The notes beneath the pieces are model-generated. The model had not been told where the DNA came from, did no database searches, and saw only the letters and a list, made by a program, of their open reading frames with translations. The translations under genes were made by a program, and so were the position numbers. Below are positions 7,151 through 13,274 of a stretch of DNA of 14,922 bases, one piece after another. Within the stretch, counting starts at the first letter, position 1. Each line of letters starts with the position of its first letter. Source of the DNA: an uncultured Oscillibacter sp. (GTDB taxonomy: Bacteria > Bacillota > Clostridia > Oscillospirales > Oscillospiraceae); NCBI RefSeq assembly GCF_910587525.1, contig NZ_CAJULS010000051.1:1-14922 (forward strand), written 5' to 3'.

Positions 7151-7762
7151 ATGCGCACAGTTGTGGTAAACGCCGTGGGGGAGCAGTGTCCCATTCCGGT
7201 GGTGAAGGCCACCCGGGCCCTGCGGGAGATGCGGGAGCCTGGGATCCTGGAGATCCATGTGGACAACGAGATCGCCGTACAGAACCTGGCCCGGATGGCC
7301 GCGGGTCATAACCTGACAGCCCGGTGGGAAAAGACAGGGGAGCGGGAGTATGTGGTCACCGTGGAGGTGACTGTTCCTGTGGGAGAAGCCCCGCTGGAGG
7401 AGCCGGAGATGGTCTGCGCCCCGGCGTGCGGCCTTTTGGTGGCGGTGGACACCGATGTTATGGGCCGGGGCAGTGAGGAGCTGGGCAGGACGCTGATGAA
7501 GGGATTCCTCTTTGCCGTCACCCAGCTGCCCTGCCTGCCGGAGGCCATGCTCTTCTACAACGGCGGCGCAAAGCTGACGGTGGAGGGCTCCGCCTCTCTG
7601 GAGGACCTGAAAAAGCTGGAGTCCCAGGGGGTGGAGATTCTGACCTGCGGCACCTGCCTGAACTTCTACGGCCTGACGGAGAAACTGGCGGTGGGTTCCG
7701 CCACCAATATGTACGCCATTGTGGAGAAGTTGGCCGGGGCCGCCAGGGTGATCAAGCCGTGA
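7151..7762 (+). CDS. yedF: Selenium-linked sulfurtransferase-like protein YedF
   Basis: A 203-residue cytosolic protein. Residues 1-70 are a TusA/SirA-like domain with the motif CPIP (C13-P16), whose cysteine carries persulfide in TusA. Residues about 92-200 are a DsrE-like domain with CGTC (C156, C159). This two-domain order is the TIGR03527-type YedF, which is restricted to organisms with selenium metabolism (established family knowledge). It probably handles selenium or sulfur as a Cys-bound persulfide/perselenide; the exact reaction is not established. The ATG at 7151 is chosen for its AAGGAGGAG site and because the TusA fold begins there. Its TGA overlaps the GTG start of the next gene by four bases (GTGA), implying translational coupling with the aminotransferase that would supply the sulfur or selenium. 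Confidence 0.92.
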   Translation: MRTVVVNAVGEQCPIPVVKATRALREMREPGILEIHVDNEIAVQNLARMAAGHNLTARWEKTGEREYVVTVEVTVPVGEAPLEEPEMVCAPACGLLVAVDTDVMGRGSEELGRTLMKGFLFAVTQLPCLPEAMLFYNGGAKLTVEGSASLEDLKKLESQGVEILTCGTCLNFYGLTEKLAVGSATNMYAIVEKLAGAARVIKP

Positions 7763-8904
7763 TCTATCTGGACAACGCCGCCACCACCCGCCCCAAGCCT
7801 CCCGGCGTGGCGGAGGCGGTGGCGGAGGCCATGGCCTCCTGCGGCAACAGCGGCCGGGGCGTCCATGAAGACGCCCTTTTCGCTGCCAGGATGGTGTACG
7901 GCGTCCGCCAGCGTCTGGCGGAGTGGTTTGGCTGTCCCCGGGCGGACCACGTGGCTTTCACCCCCAACTCCACCGCCGCGCTGAATATCGCCATCGGCGG
8001 GCTGCTGAGGCCGGGGGACCATGTGATTTCCACGGACTGGGAGCACAACTCTGTCCTGCGCCCCCTGTACCGTCTGCGGGACCGGGGGATGGACCTGGAC
8101 TTTCTGTCCGCGGACCGGCGGGGCCGGCTGGACTATGGCGGTTTGGAGGAGCTCCTGCGGCCCAACACCCGGGCGGTGGTCTGCACCCATGCCTCCAACC
8201 TGACGGGGGACATGGCGGATATAGCGCGGGTGGGAGCCTTTGCCCGCGCCCATGGGCTGCTGTTCATCCTGGACGCCTCTCAGACGGCGGGGAGCTTTCC
8301 CATTGACATGGTGTCCCAGGGCCTCGATGTGGTGTGCTTCACCGGCCATAAGAGCCTGTTGGGTCCCCAGGGCACCGGGGGACTGTGTGTCGGAGAGGGG
8401 GTGGACATCCGCCCCTGCCTGGTGGGGGGGACCGGCGTCCAGAGCTTTCTGGAGACACAGCCGGAGGAGTGGCCTACCCGCCTGGAGGCGGGGACACTCA
8501 ACAGCCATGGGTTGGCCGGCCTGGGGGCCGCCCTGGGCTATTTGGAGCAGATGGGCAGGGATGCGGTCAGGGCCCATGAGTGTGGTCTGGCCCGGCGGTT
8601 TTACGAGGCCGTTTGTAATCTCCCCGGCGTGACGGTCTACGGGGACTTCACGGGGGAGGAGCGGGCTCCCATCGTCACACTGAATATCGGTGATTTGGAT
8701 TCCTCAGAGGTATCCGACGAGCTGGCGGAGCGCTTTGGGATTGCCACACGCCCCGGTGCCCATTGTGCCCCGCGGCTCCACCGGGCTCTGGGAACCGAGG
8801 CTCAGGGGGCCGTCCGGTTCTCTTGGGGATGGGCCAACACGGAGGAGGAAACCGACGCCGCGGCGGAGGCCGTTCAGCTCCTGGCGGCGGAGGCGCGGCT
8901 GTGA
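7759..8904 (+). CDS. Class V aminotransferase / cysteine desulfurase family
   Basis: A 381-residue pyridoxal-phosphate enzyme of fold type I that removes S or Se from cysteine or selenocysteine. Seen here: IYLDNAATT at the start; H96 in DWEHN, which stacks on the cofactor ring; D172 and Q175 in DASQ; the Schiff-base lysine K198 in TGHKS; and the persulfide cysteine C336 in RPGAHCAP. RPGxHCAP and overall shape match the TIGR01977 'EF2568-type' group rather than housekeeping IscS or SufS (established family knowledge). The GTG start overlaps the yedF stop (GTGA), and the stop overlaps the next start the same way. It is the likely sulfur or selenium donor for YedF and the DUF3343 protein; whether it prefers selenocysteine cannot be read from sequence. 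Confidence 0.93.
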   Translation: MIYLDNAATTRPKPPGVAEAVAEAMASCGNSGRGVHEDALFAARMVYGVRQRLAEWFGCPRADHVAFTPNSTAALNIAIGGLLRPGDHVISTDWEHNSVLRPLYRLRDRGMDLDFLSADRRGRLDYGGLEELLRPNTRAVVCTHASNLTGDMADIARVGAFARAHGLLFILDASQTAGSFPIDMVSQGLDVVCFTGHKSLLGPQGTGGLCVGEGVDIRPCLVGGTGVQSFLETQPEEWPTRLEAGTLNSHGLAGLGAALGYLEQMGRDAVRAHECGLARRFYEAVCNLPGVTVYGDFTGEERAPIVTLNIGDLDSSEVSDELAERFGIATRPGAHCAPRLHRALGTEAQGAVRFSWGWANTEEETDAAAEAVQLLAAEARL

Positions 8905-9137
8905 GAGAGCGGATAGAGCGGTGCGTGGTAACTTTCCGCACTACTGCCGGGGCCATGGCTATGGAGAGGGCCTGCAGAGAGGCGGGGCTCCCCGGGCGGC
9001 TGATTCCGGCGCCCCGGGCCATCACCGCCGGATGCGGTATGTGTTGGGCAGCTCCTCCAGAGGCCCGGGAGGCCCTGGAGGAGCTGGTGATAAAAAAATA
9101 CTTGGATGTGGACGGCTTTTATGCTATTATCATCTAA
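8901..9137 (+). CDS. DUF3343 Se/S carrier-like protein
   Basis: A 78-residue protein of the family formerly DUF3343 (PF11823), renamed putative Se/S carrier. The fold signature is visible: VVTFRTTAGAMAMERAC near the start, then RLIPAPRAITAGCGMCW with C45 and C48, the candidate carrier cysteines, and a C-terminal strand FYAII. GTG at 8901 is chosen because it overlaps the preceding TGA (GTGA) and gives the family's usual length of about 80 residues; longer in-frame readings run through the aminotransferase gene and are not real. Comparative genomics has associated this family with yedF and class-V aminotransferases in selenium-utilising bacteria. Direct role in selenium delivery is inferred from family and position. 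Confidence 0.9.
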   Translation: MRERIERCVVTFRTTAGAMAMERACREAGLPGRLIPAPRAITAGCGMCWAAPPEAREALEELVIKKYLDVDGFYAIII

Positions 9138-9150
9138 GAGGTGATCCAGG

Positions 9151-9324
9151 ATGTCCAATATCTGCGAGGACTGCGTCTACTATGACTATGACCAGGAGCT
9201 GGAGGCCTTCGTCTGCACCATGGACCTGGACGAGGACGAGATGGAACGGTTTTTGAAGGGGACCAGCGCTGCCTGTCCCTTCTACCGCCCCGGAGGCGAC
9301 TACAAAACTGCCTCGAGACAGTGA
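9151..9324 (+). CDS. 57-residue four-cysteine protein (DUF6472-like)
   Basis: A short ORF 13 bases after the DUF3343 gene with an excellent AAGAGGTGATC Shine-Dalgarno (about 9136-9146). The protein reads MSNICEDCVYYDYD... with Cys at 5, 8, 22 and 42, a very acidic centre (MDLDEDEMERF) and CPFYR near the end. Four spaced cysteines (CxxC, C, C) suggest a small metal-binding or redox protein. I recall the pattern from DUF6472, a roughly 57-residue Clostridia family of unknown function, but could not search. Its place inside the selenium-type operon is notable, but the same family may occur elsewhere, so a selenium role is speculative. Confidence 0.85.
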   Translation: MSNICEDCVYYDYDQELEAFVCTMDLDEDEMERFLKGTSAACPFYRPGGDYKTASRQ

Positions 9325-9334
9325 GGGGGGGACT

Positions 9335-9856
9335 ATGATGGAAATGGTAGATCTGTACAATGAAAACCGTATTCCCCTGGGCCGCACGGCGGAGCGCCAT
9401 GCCCCCAAGGGGCCGGGGGAGTATCGCGTGGTGGTCCATGTCTGCGCCTTCGACAGCCGGGGGCGCCTGCTGATCCAGCGCAGGACGGAGGAGAAAAAGC
9501 TCTGGCCGGGCCGGTGGGATGTATCCGTTGGCGGCGGCGTAGACGCCGGGGAGACCAGCCGCCAGGCAGCGGAGCGGGAGTTCCGGGAGGAGCTGGGGTA
9601 CCCCCTGGACCTGGGGGACCTGCGCCAGTCGGTGACAGTGAACTTTTCCGGGGGCTTCGACGACTTCTTTATCATTCATAAGGATTTGGAGCTCTCCTCT
9701 TTGGAGCTCCAGAAGGAGGAGGTAGCGGAAGTCCGTTACGTAACAGAGGCCGAGGCCGAGGCCATGGTGGCGGACGGCAGTTTTATCCCGTATCCCGATG
9801 GCTTTCTGCGGTTTCTCTTCGCCATGCGGGACACCTTCGGCTTTCCCACGAAATAG
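9335..9856 (+). CDS. Nudix hydrolase
   Basis: A 173-residue cytosolic pyrophosphohydrolase. The Nudix box is intact at residues about 66-88: GGVDAGETSRQAAEREFREELG (pattern Gx5Ex7REUxEExGU), which binds Mg2+ and carries the catalytic glutamates. The N-terminal LYNENRIPLGRTAERHAPKGPGEYR and RLLIQRR segments are typical of the isopentenyl-diphosphate isomerase-like/YfcD-like Nudix branch, so either a nucleotide or non-nucleotide diphosphate is possible; the substrate cannot be told from sequence. ATG at 9335 follows a GAGGGGGG site and begins 10 bases after the preceding stop, making it the last gene of the yedF operon. It ends just before the inverted-repeat element at 9861. Confidence 0.92.
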   Translation: MMEMVDLYNENRIPLGRTAERHAPKGPGEYRVVVHVCAFDSRGRLLIQRRTEEKKLWPGRWDVSVGGGVDAGETSRQAAEREFREELGYPLDLGDLRQSVTVNFSGGFDDFFIIHKDLELSSLELQKEEVAEVRYVTEAEAEAMVADGSFIPYPDGFLRFLFAMRDTFGFPTK

Positions 9857-9867
9857 GAAGGAAAAGG

Positions 9868-9897
9868 CAGCGTCTGGAGAGCAGTTTCCGGACGCTG
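9868..9897 (+). terminator. Hairpin after Nudix gene, left arm of the element
   Basis: An 11-bp stem pairs CAGCGTCTGGA (9868-9878) with TCCGGACGCTG (9887-9897), with one G-U pair in + strand RNA and an 8-base loop. The T tail is short (TTC). It could end the yedF operon weakly, with the right-arm hairpin as back-up. Confidence 0.5.
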
Positions 9898-9950
9898 TTC
9901 AGACTGCCAAAAAACACTGGAGATTTTTAAAACGGAAAGGAAAGGTGTGT

Positions 9951-9977
9951 GCGGGAAACTCAAGAGGGGTTTCCTGC
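9951..9977 (+). other. Internal hairpin of the element
   Basis: An 11-bp stem pairs 9951-9961 (GCGGGAAACTC) with 9967-9977 (GGGTTTCCTGC, read 5' to 3'), including two G-U pairs in + strand RNA; 5-base loop. Confidence 0.5.
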
Positions 9978-9992
9978 GCCATTGCAATCATC

Positions 9993-10025
9993 AGATTTTT
10001 AGAACTTTTGAAGTTCTGAAAATCT
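9993..10025 (+). other. Internal 14-bp hairpin of the element
   Basis: AGATTTTTAGAACT (9993-10006) pairs with AGTTCTGAAAATCT (10012-10025), with one G-U pair on the + strand and a 5-base loop. Confidence 0.6.
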
Positions 10026-10029
10026 ACAG

Positions 10030-10061
10030 CAGCTTGTCAAAAATACTTTTTTGGCAAGCTG
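10030..10061 (+). other. Internal 14-bp hairpin of the element
   Basis: CAGCTTGTCAAAAA (10030-10043) pairs with TTTTTGGCAAGCTG (10048-10061), with one G-U pair on the + strand and loop TACT. It interrupts the alignment of the two terminal repeats and may be a later insertion. Confidence 0.6.
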
Positions 10062-10063
10062 GG

Positions 10064-10097
10064 CAGCGTCCGGAGAGGAATCTCCGGACGCTGTTTT
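10064..10097 (+). terminator. Perfect 13-bp hairpin with TTTT tail
   Basis: CAGCGTCCGGAGA (10064-10076) pairs perfectly with TCTCCGGACGCTG (10081-10093), loop GGAA, followed by TTTTC. The tail is on the + strand, so it best terminates transcripts from the yedF operon. On the - strand it lies directly after the SSB-like stop but lacks a T run immediately after the stem. Confidence 0.8.
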
Positions 10098-10717
10098 CAC
10101 AGTGCTGGTATTTCCGTTTGCTCCGGGTCCAGTAAGTGCATCATGGAGACCTCGTAGGCGACCCGTTCCTCGGTGCCCAGGTCCGTGACCTTGTGATATG
10201 TACGGCTCTGGACACGGCCCTCCAGAGCCAGGGGGTCACCCACCTGGAGCCGTCCGGCCCGTACCGCCAGCTGGCCCCAGGCGATTACCGGCAGGTAGTC
10301 CGCCCGGCCGTATTTTCGGGGGACGGCCAGCATGAGGTCGCAGATACTGCGGCCCAGGGGGGTGCGGCGGAATACCGGCGGCTTGCACAGCGTGCCGGAG
10401 AGCAGGATCTGGTTGCAGGGTTCGTCAAGCCCGGGGGAGAGGTGCTGGGCGTATACCGTCAGCACCAGGCGGCTGCCCACGCCGCTGCGGTTGTTAAAGG
10501 AGCGCAGCTGTCCCTGGACACGGACGTCTGCGCCCTCTGTCACCTGGGCCAGCTGCGGTTCCGGCAGCAGAACGGGCAGGGTGTCCACCTGACCGGACAG
10601 CCGGGGCACCTGGAGCGGAAAGCGGTAAAAGCGGGTGCTGTGGTTTTCGTGGGACAGGGAGGGCGTCTCCAGGGCAACGCCCTCCAGCAGCACCTCGTTC
10701 CGGATTTGAGTTGTCAT
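10097..10717 (-). CDS. SSB-like protein with two OB folds
   Basis: A 206-residue single-stranded-DNA-binding-type protein made of two OB-fold domains, about residues 7-92 and 102-196. The second is clearer: LLSGTLCKPPVFRRTPLGRSICDLMLAVPRKYGRADYLPVIAWGQLA matches the SSB/PriB strand pattern (G-x-L-x-x-P-x-x-R-x-T-P-x-G). Unlike housekeeping SSB it has no disordered glycine-rich linker and no acidic DDDIPF tip; it ends DPEQTEIPAL. ATG at 10717 is favoured by a GAGGTGG site about 6 bases upstream; GTG at 10726 would overlap that site. Related two-OB proteins occur in Clostridia, and a role in DNA repair or as an accessory SSB is inferred. It stands alone between two terminators, and its promoter is not clear (CATAAT at 10773-10768 with a poor -35). 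Confidence 0.82.
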   Translation of the reverse strand: MTTQIRNEVLLEGVALETPSLSHENHSTRFYRFPLQVPRLSGQVDTLPVLLPEPQLAQVTEGADVRVQGQLRSFNNRSGVGSRLVLTVYAQHLSPGLDEPCNQILLSGTLCKPPVFRRTPLGRSICDLMLAVPRKYGRADYLPVIAWGQLAVRAGRLQVGDPLALEGRVQSRTYHKVTDLGTEERVAYEVSMMHLLDPEQTEIPAL

Positions 10718-10793
10718 GTCTTCCACCTCTCGGTTGTGATGCTGTATCCTATGAGAGGCCCGTCCGGATTATGCCGCCGTCCGGGGGGAAGGC

Positions 10794-10828
10794 AAAAAAA
10801 CCTGGCGTTCCCACGGGGGAACGCCAGG
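10794..10828 (-). terminator. Strong terminator of the serine hydrolase operon
   Basis: A 12-bp perfect stem pairs 10801-10812 with 10817-10828 (CCTGGCGTTCCC/GGGAACGCCAGG) around a 4-base loop. On the - strand it is followed by seven T (10800-10794). It lies about 30 bases past the serine hydrolase stop. Confidence 0.93.
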
Positions 10829-10857
10829 GATGAAGGCCGCGGTGGCGGAAAAGGCGT

Positions 10858-11640
10858 TTATATCTCCACGCCGCCGTTTTCGTCCGCCAGCATCCGGGCG
10901 GCGCGGCGGATAAAATCCTCATAGACCTGCATATCCGGGCCCACATAGGCGAAGCAGGCGATGAAGGGGGACTTTGTGAAGACGATGCCCACATCATGCG
11001 CCTTGTCCTCCTCGTCGCCGGTTTTATGGGCCATGGGGAAGTCCATGGGCAGTTTTCCGCCCAGTTTGTGGTTGATCTGCTGCTGACGGAGAATGCTTTC
11101 CAGCCATGCGGAGGACTCCTCGTCCACCAGGGTGCGGTCGTACATCCTCTGCAGCAGACGGCCCATCTCCTCGGGAACGAAGTAGTTGTTGATGCCCCGC
11201 TTTTCCCGCTCCTCGTCCCAATACTCCCGGTTGAACTGGGTGCCGATCAGACCCAGCTCCAGGAATGCATCATGGATGGCCGCAGCTCCGTAGTGGCGGA
11301 AAAGGGCATTGGTGGCGCAGCTGTCGCTGATGACGATCATCAGCTTGCACAGCTCGCCCACGGTCAGCGTCACATCGCCGTTCAGGAACTGCACCGCGCC
11401 GCAGCCGGGGATCTTTTGGTTCTCCCGGATGGTCACTGTGTCATCGAAGCTGGTCTCTCCCCGGGATTTCCACAGGAGGATGGCGGCCATCAGGGGCAGC
11501 TTGACGATGCTGGCGGCAAGATAATGGTCCTTCTCCCCGTATCCCCAGGTCTCGCCGGTCTCCAGATTTTGGTAGTAAATGCCGGATTGGCCGGGGAAGG
11601 TTTTGATCTCCTCTAAAATACATTCCTTGGCGCTCATCAT
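10858..11640 (-). CDS. Serine hydrolase of class A beta-lactamase fold
   Basis: A 260-residue protein of the beta-lactamase2-type family (PF13354-like). Motifs: SIVK (S44-K47, nucleophile and general base), SDS (105-107) in the SDN position, and HKTG (205-208). The omega-loop signature ExxxN that carries the deacylating Glu of true class A enzymes is not recognisable between SDS and KTG. SDS replaces SDN, and there is no signal peptide, so a cytoplasmic peptidase, esterase or amidase is as likely as a beta-lactamase. ATG at 11640 overlaps the stop of the D-aminoacylase gene (ATGA), with AGGAA upstream, implying coupling. Together with its partner it may process D-residue-containing or acylated peptides (inference). 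It should not be reported as antibiotic resistance on sequence alone. Confidence 0.85.
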   Translation of the reverse strand: MMSAKECILEEIKTFPGQSGIYYQNLETGETWGYGEKDHYLAASIVKLPLMAAILLWKSRGETSFDDTVTIRENQKIPGCGAVQFLNGDVTLTVGELCKLMIVISDSCATNALFRHYGAAAIHDAFLELGLIGTQFNREYWDEEREKRGINNYFVPEEMGRLLQRMYDRTLVDEESSAWLESILRQQQINHKLGGKLPMDFPMAHKTGDEEDKAHDVGIVFTKSPFIACFAYVGPDMQVYEDFIRRAARMLADENGGVEI

Positions 11641-13220
11641 GCGTTCCTGCCTTTCCTCAGTATGTGGCCGTTTCTGGCCCCGGTATGAACACCGTTTAGG
11701 GCGGTTAATGCGCCGTTGACGTAGACGCGGCGGATGCCCCTGCAGGGCTGCTTGGGATTTTCATAGGTGGGGGTGTCTTCGATCTCTTCAAAGTCGAAGA
11801 GCACCAGGTCCGCCTGCATTCCCTCCCGGATCAGGCCCCGCTTCTGGAGGCCCAGACGGCAGGCGGGCAGGCCTGTCATTTTGAAGACGGCGGTCTCCAG
11901 AGGGAACAGCTTCCGCTCCCGGCAGTACTTTGCGATTACACGGGGGAACGTGCCGTACCATCGGGGGTGTGGCTGGCCGTTGCGGTCCAGGGAGGCGGCC
12001 TCACCGTCGGAGCCGATCATGGTATAGGGCTGGGACATGATATACTCGATGTCCTCCTCGCACATTCCGTAGTTGACCTCGCCCACTCGGCACCGCTCCT
12101 CCACAACCAGGTCAAAGCAGGCGTCGGCAGGATCCACGCCCCGGATGCCGGCGATCTCCAGGATGGATTTGCCCACGGTCCACTGGTTTTTTTCTGTGGA
12201 CACATAGGGGATGAAGATGTCCCCCCAACGGCCTTCGTGGCTGGCGTTGGCCTCGGCGTTGATACGCTTTCGGGTCTCCGGGTTCTGGAGACGGGCCAGC
12301 AGGCCCTCCACGCCGCCCTCAAAGGCCCAGAAGGGGGCGTTGCTGTCCAGGGTGGTGGCGGACGCGCTGTAGGGGTACTGGTCCAGCTTCACGTCCAGCC
12401 CCTGGCGGCGGGCCTGGTCCACCAGGGCAATGGTGGTCTTGCAGTGGACCTGCCAGACGCTCTTGCGCACTACTTTGTGGTGGGCGATCTGTAGCGGAGC
12501 GCCGGAACGCTGGCAGATTTCCAGGGCCTCTTTTACGGCTTCCACCACATTTTCGCCTTCGTCCCGCATGTGAGTCTCATAAAAGGCGCCGTAGGGAACC
12601 AATTCCCTGCACAGTTCTGCCAGTTCGTCCGTGCCGGCGTAGCATCCGGGGGGATAAATCAGGCCGCTGGAGAGGCAGAATGCGCCGTCCTCCAACGCCT
12701 GCCGGAGCATGACTTTCATAGCCTTCATCTCTGCCGGCCCCGCCTTCCGGGCCTCAAAACCCATGGCCGCCACGCGGATGGTGCCATGGCCCACAGCGGT
12801 GCCGAAATTTACGCTGGTCTTCCGGGCCTCCAGCATATCCAGGTAGTCCCCGACGCTCTCCCAGCTGTAATCCAAGTCGCCCACATAGTCCCGAAGCTGC
12901 TTTTTCCGCTCAGGGTTTTGACTGACTGGGGCAACGGAGATGCCACAGTCGCCGCCGATTTCCGCGGTCACGCCCTGGAGAATCCGGCTCTCCGCCGCAG
13001 GGCACCCCGGCAGGCTGGTATCGCTGTGGGCATGGATGTCGATGAACCCGGGGGTGAGGCAGCGGTCTTCACCGTCCGCAATCTCCAGGGCATCCCGGGA
13101 TGCCCTGCCGGTCCCCACCTTGGTGATGACACCGTCTTTCACACCCACCCAGCCCCGGAACCAGGGAGCGGAAGAACCGTCGATTATTCGGACATTATGA
13201 ATCACTAGATCATATATCAC
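11637..13220 (-). CDS. N-acyl-D-amino-acid deacylase (D-aminoacylase)
   Basis: A 527-residue amidohydrolase-superfamily TIM-barrel enzyme releasing D-amino acids from N-acyl-D-amino acids. Seen: N-terminal beta-sandwich start YDLVIHNVRIIDGSSAPW, metal motif HAHSD (H63, H65), C92 in GGDCGIS (the cysteine metal ligand special to D-aminoacylases), H217 in ETHMRDEG, H247 in IAHHK and catalytic D405 in IGSDG. The C-terminus returns to the small domain (GLIREGMQADLVLFD). GTG at 13220 is chosen because GGAGGAAA lies about 7 bases upstream and the family start YDLVI follows; the longer reading from further upstream crosses the promoter. A sigma-54 promoter lies about 40 bases upstream and the regulator gene beyond it. 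Related dihydroorotase/allantoinase families lack the GGDCG signature. D-glutamate- or D-aspartate-specific variants cannot be excluded. Confidence 0.92.
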   Translation of the reverse strand: MIYDLVIHNVRIIDGSSAPWFRGWVGVKDGVITKVGTGRASRDALEIADGEDRCLTPGFIDIHAHSDTSLPGCPAAESRILQGVTAEIGGDCGISVAPVSQNPERKKQLRDYVGDLDYSWESVGDYLDMLEARKTSVNFGTAVGHGTIRVAAMGFEARKAGPAEMKAMKVMLRQALEDGAFCLSSGLIYPPGCYAGTDELAELCRELVPYGAFYETHMRDEGENVVEAVKEALEICQRSGAPLQIAHHKVVRKSVWQVHCKTTIALVDQARRQGLDVKLDQYPYSASATTLDSNAPFWAFEGGVEGLLARLQNPETRKRINAEANASHEGRWGDIFIPYVSTEKNQWTVGKSILEIAGIRGVDPADACFDLVVEERCRVGEVNYGMCEEDIEYIMSQPYTMIGSDGEAASLDRNGQPHPRWYGTFPRVIAKYCRERKLFPLETAVFKMTGLPACRLGLQKRGLIREGMQADLVLFDFEEIEDTPTYENPKQPCRGIRRVYVNGALTALNGVHTGARNGHILRKGRNA

Positions 13221-13258
13221 GCACTTTCCTCCTGTCAGTGTTGTCAAAGAGGATGTTA

Positions 13259-13274
13259 AGCAAAAAATGTGCCA
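13259..13274 (-). promoter_or_regulatory. Sigma-54 (-24/-12) promoter
   Basis: On the - strand TGGCAC (13274-13269), five bases, TTGCT (13263-13259), with the invariant GG and GC separated by exactly 10 bases: a near-perfect RpoN promoter. Predicted start is about 13248, leaving roughly 28 bases including the GGAGGAAA site of the D-aminoacylase gene. The adjacent upstream gene is a sigma-54 activator. An 11-bp dyad CCAATcATTGG (13272-13282) overlaps the -24 element. Confidence 0.9.

Larger units (their letters stand above)
9861..10098. mobile_element. MITE-like element with inverted terminal repeats
   Basis: About 238 bp of AT-richer DNA between the Nudix stop and the SSB-like stop. The left arm 9861-9914 and the reverse complement of the right arm 10047-10098 align from GAAAA through CAGCGTC, CCGGACGCTG and TTGCC/CTGCC to AAAAAA, with about 42 of 52 aligned positions identical plus a 2-base gap. 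Similarity resumes further in (CTGGAGATTTT at 9917-9927 against CTGTAGATTTT on the other strand). Each arm contains its own hairpin. There is no ORF of real coding character, so it is non-autonomous if mobile. No clear target-site duplication was found. Alternative: a pair of related outward-facing terminators that arose locally. Confidence 0.55.

Noticed and set aside
7666..8577. 303-codon - strand frame opposite the aminotransferase
   Set aside because: No ribosome binding site and no recognisable fold; the + strand gene has every catalytic residue of its family.
7151..9856. Selenocysteine (in-frame TGA) in the yedF operon proteins
   Set aside because: All five reading frames close normally and no catalytic Cys position is replaced by TGA.
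9947..10135. Short + strand frame, and a similar-looking - strand frame at 9736-9987, with FWQ..QRPE.
   Set aside because: The peptide similarity comes from the inverted repeats at 9861-9914 and 10047-10098, not from a shared gene; neither has a convincing start.
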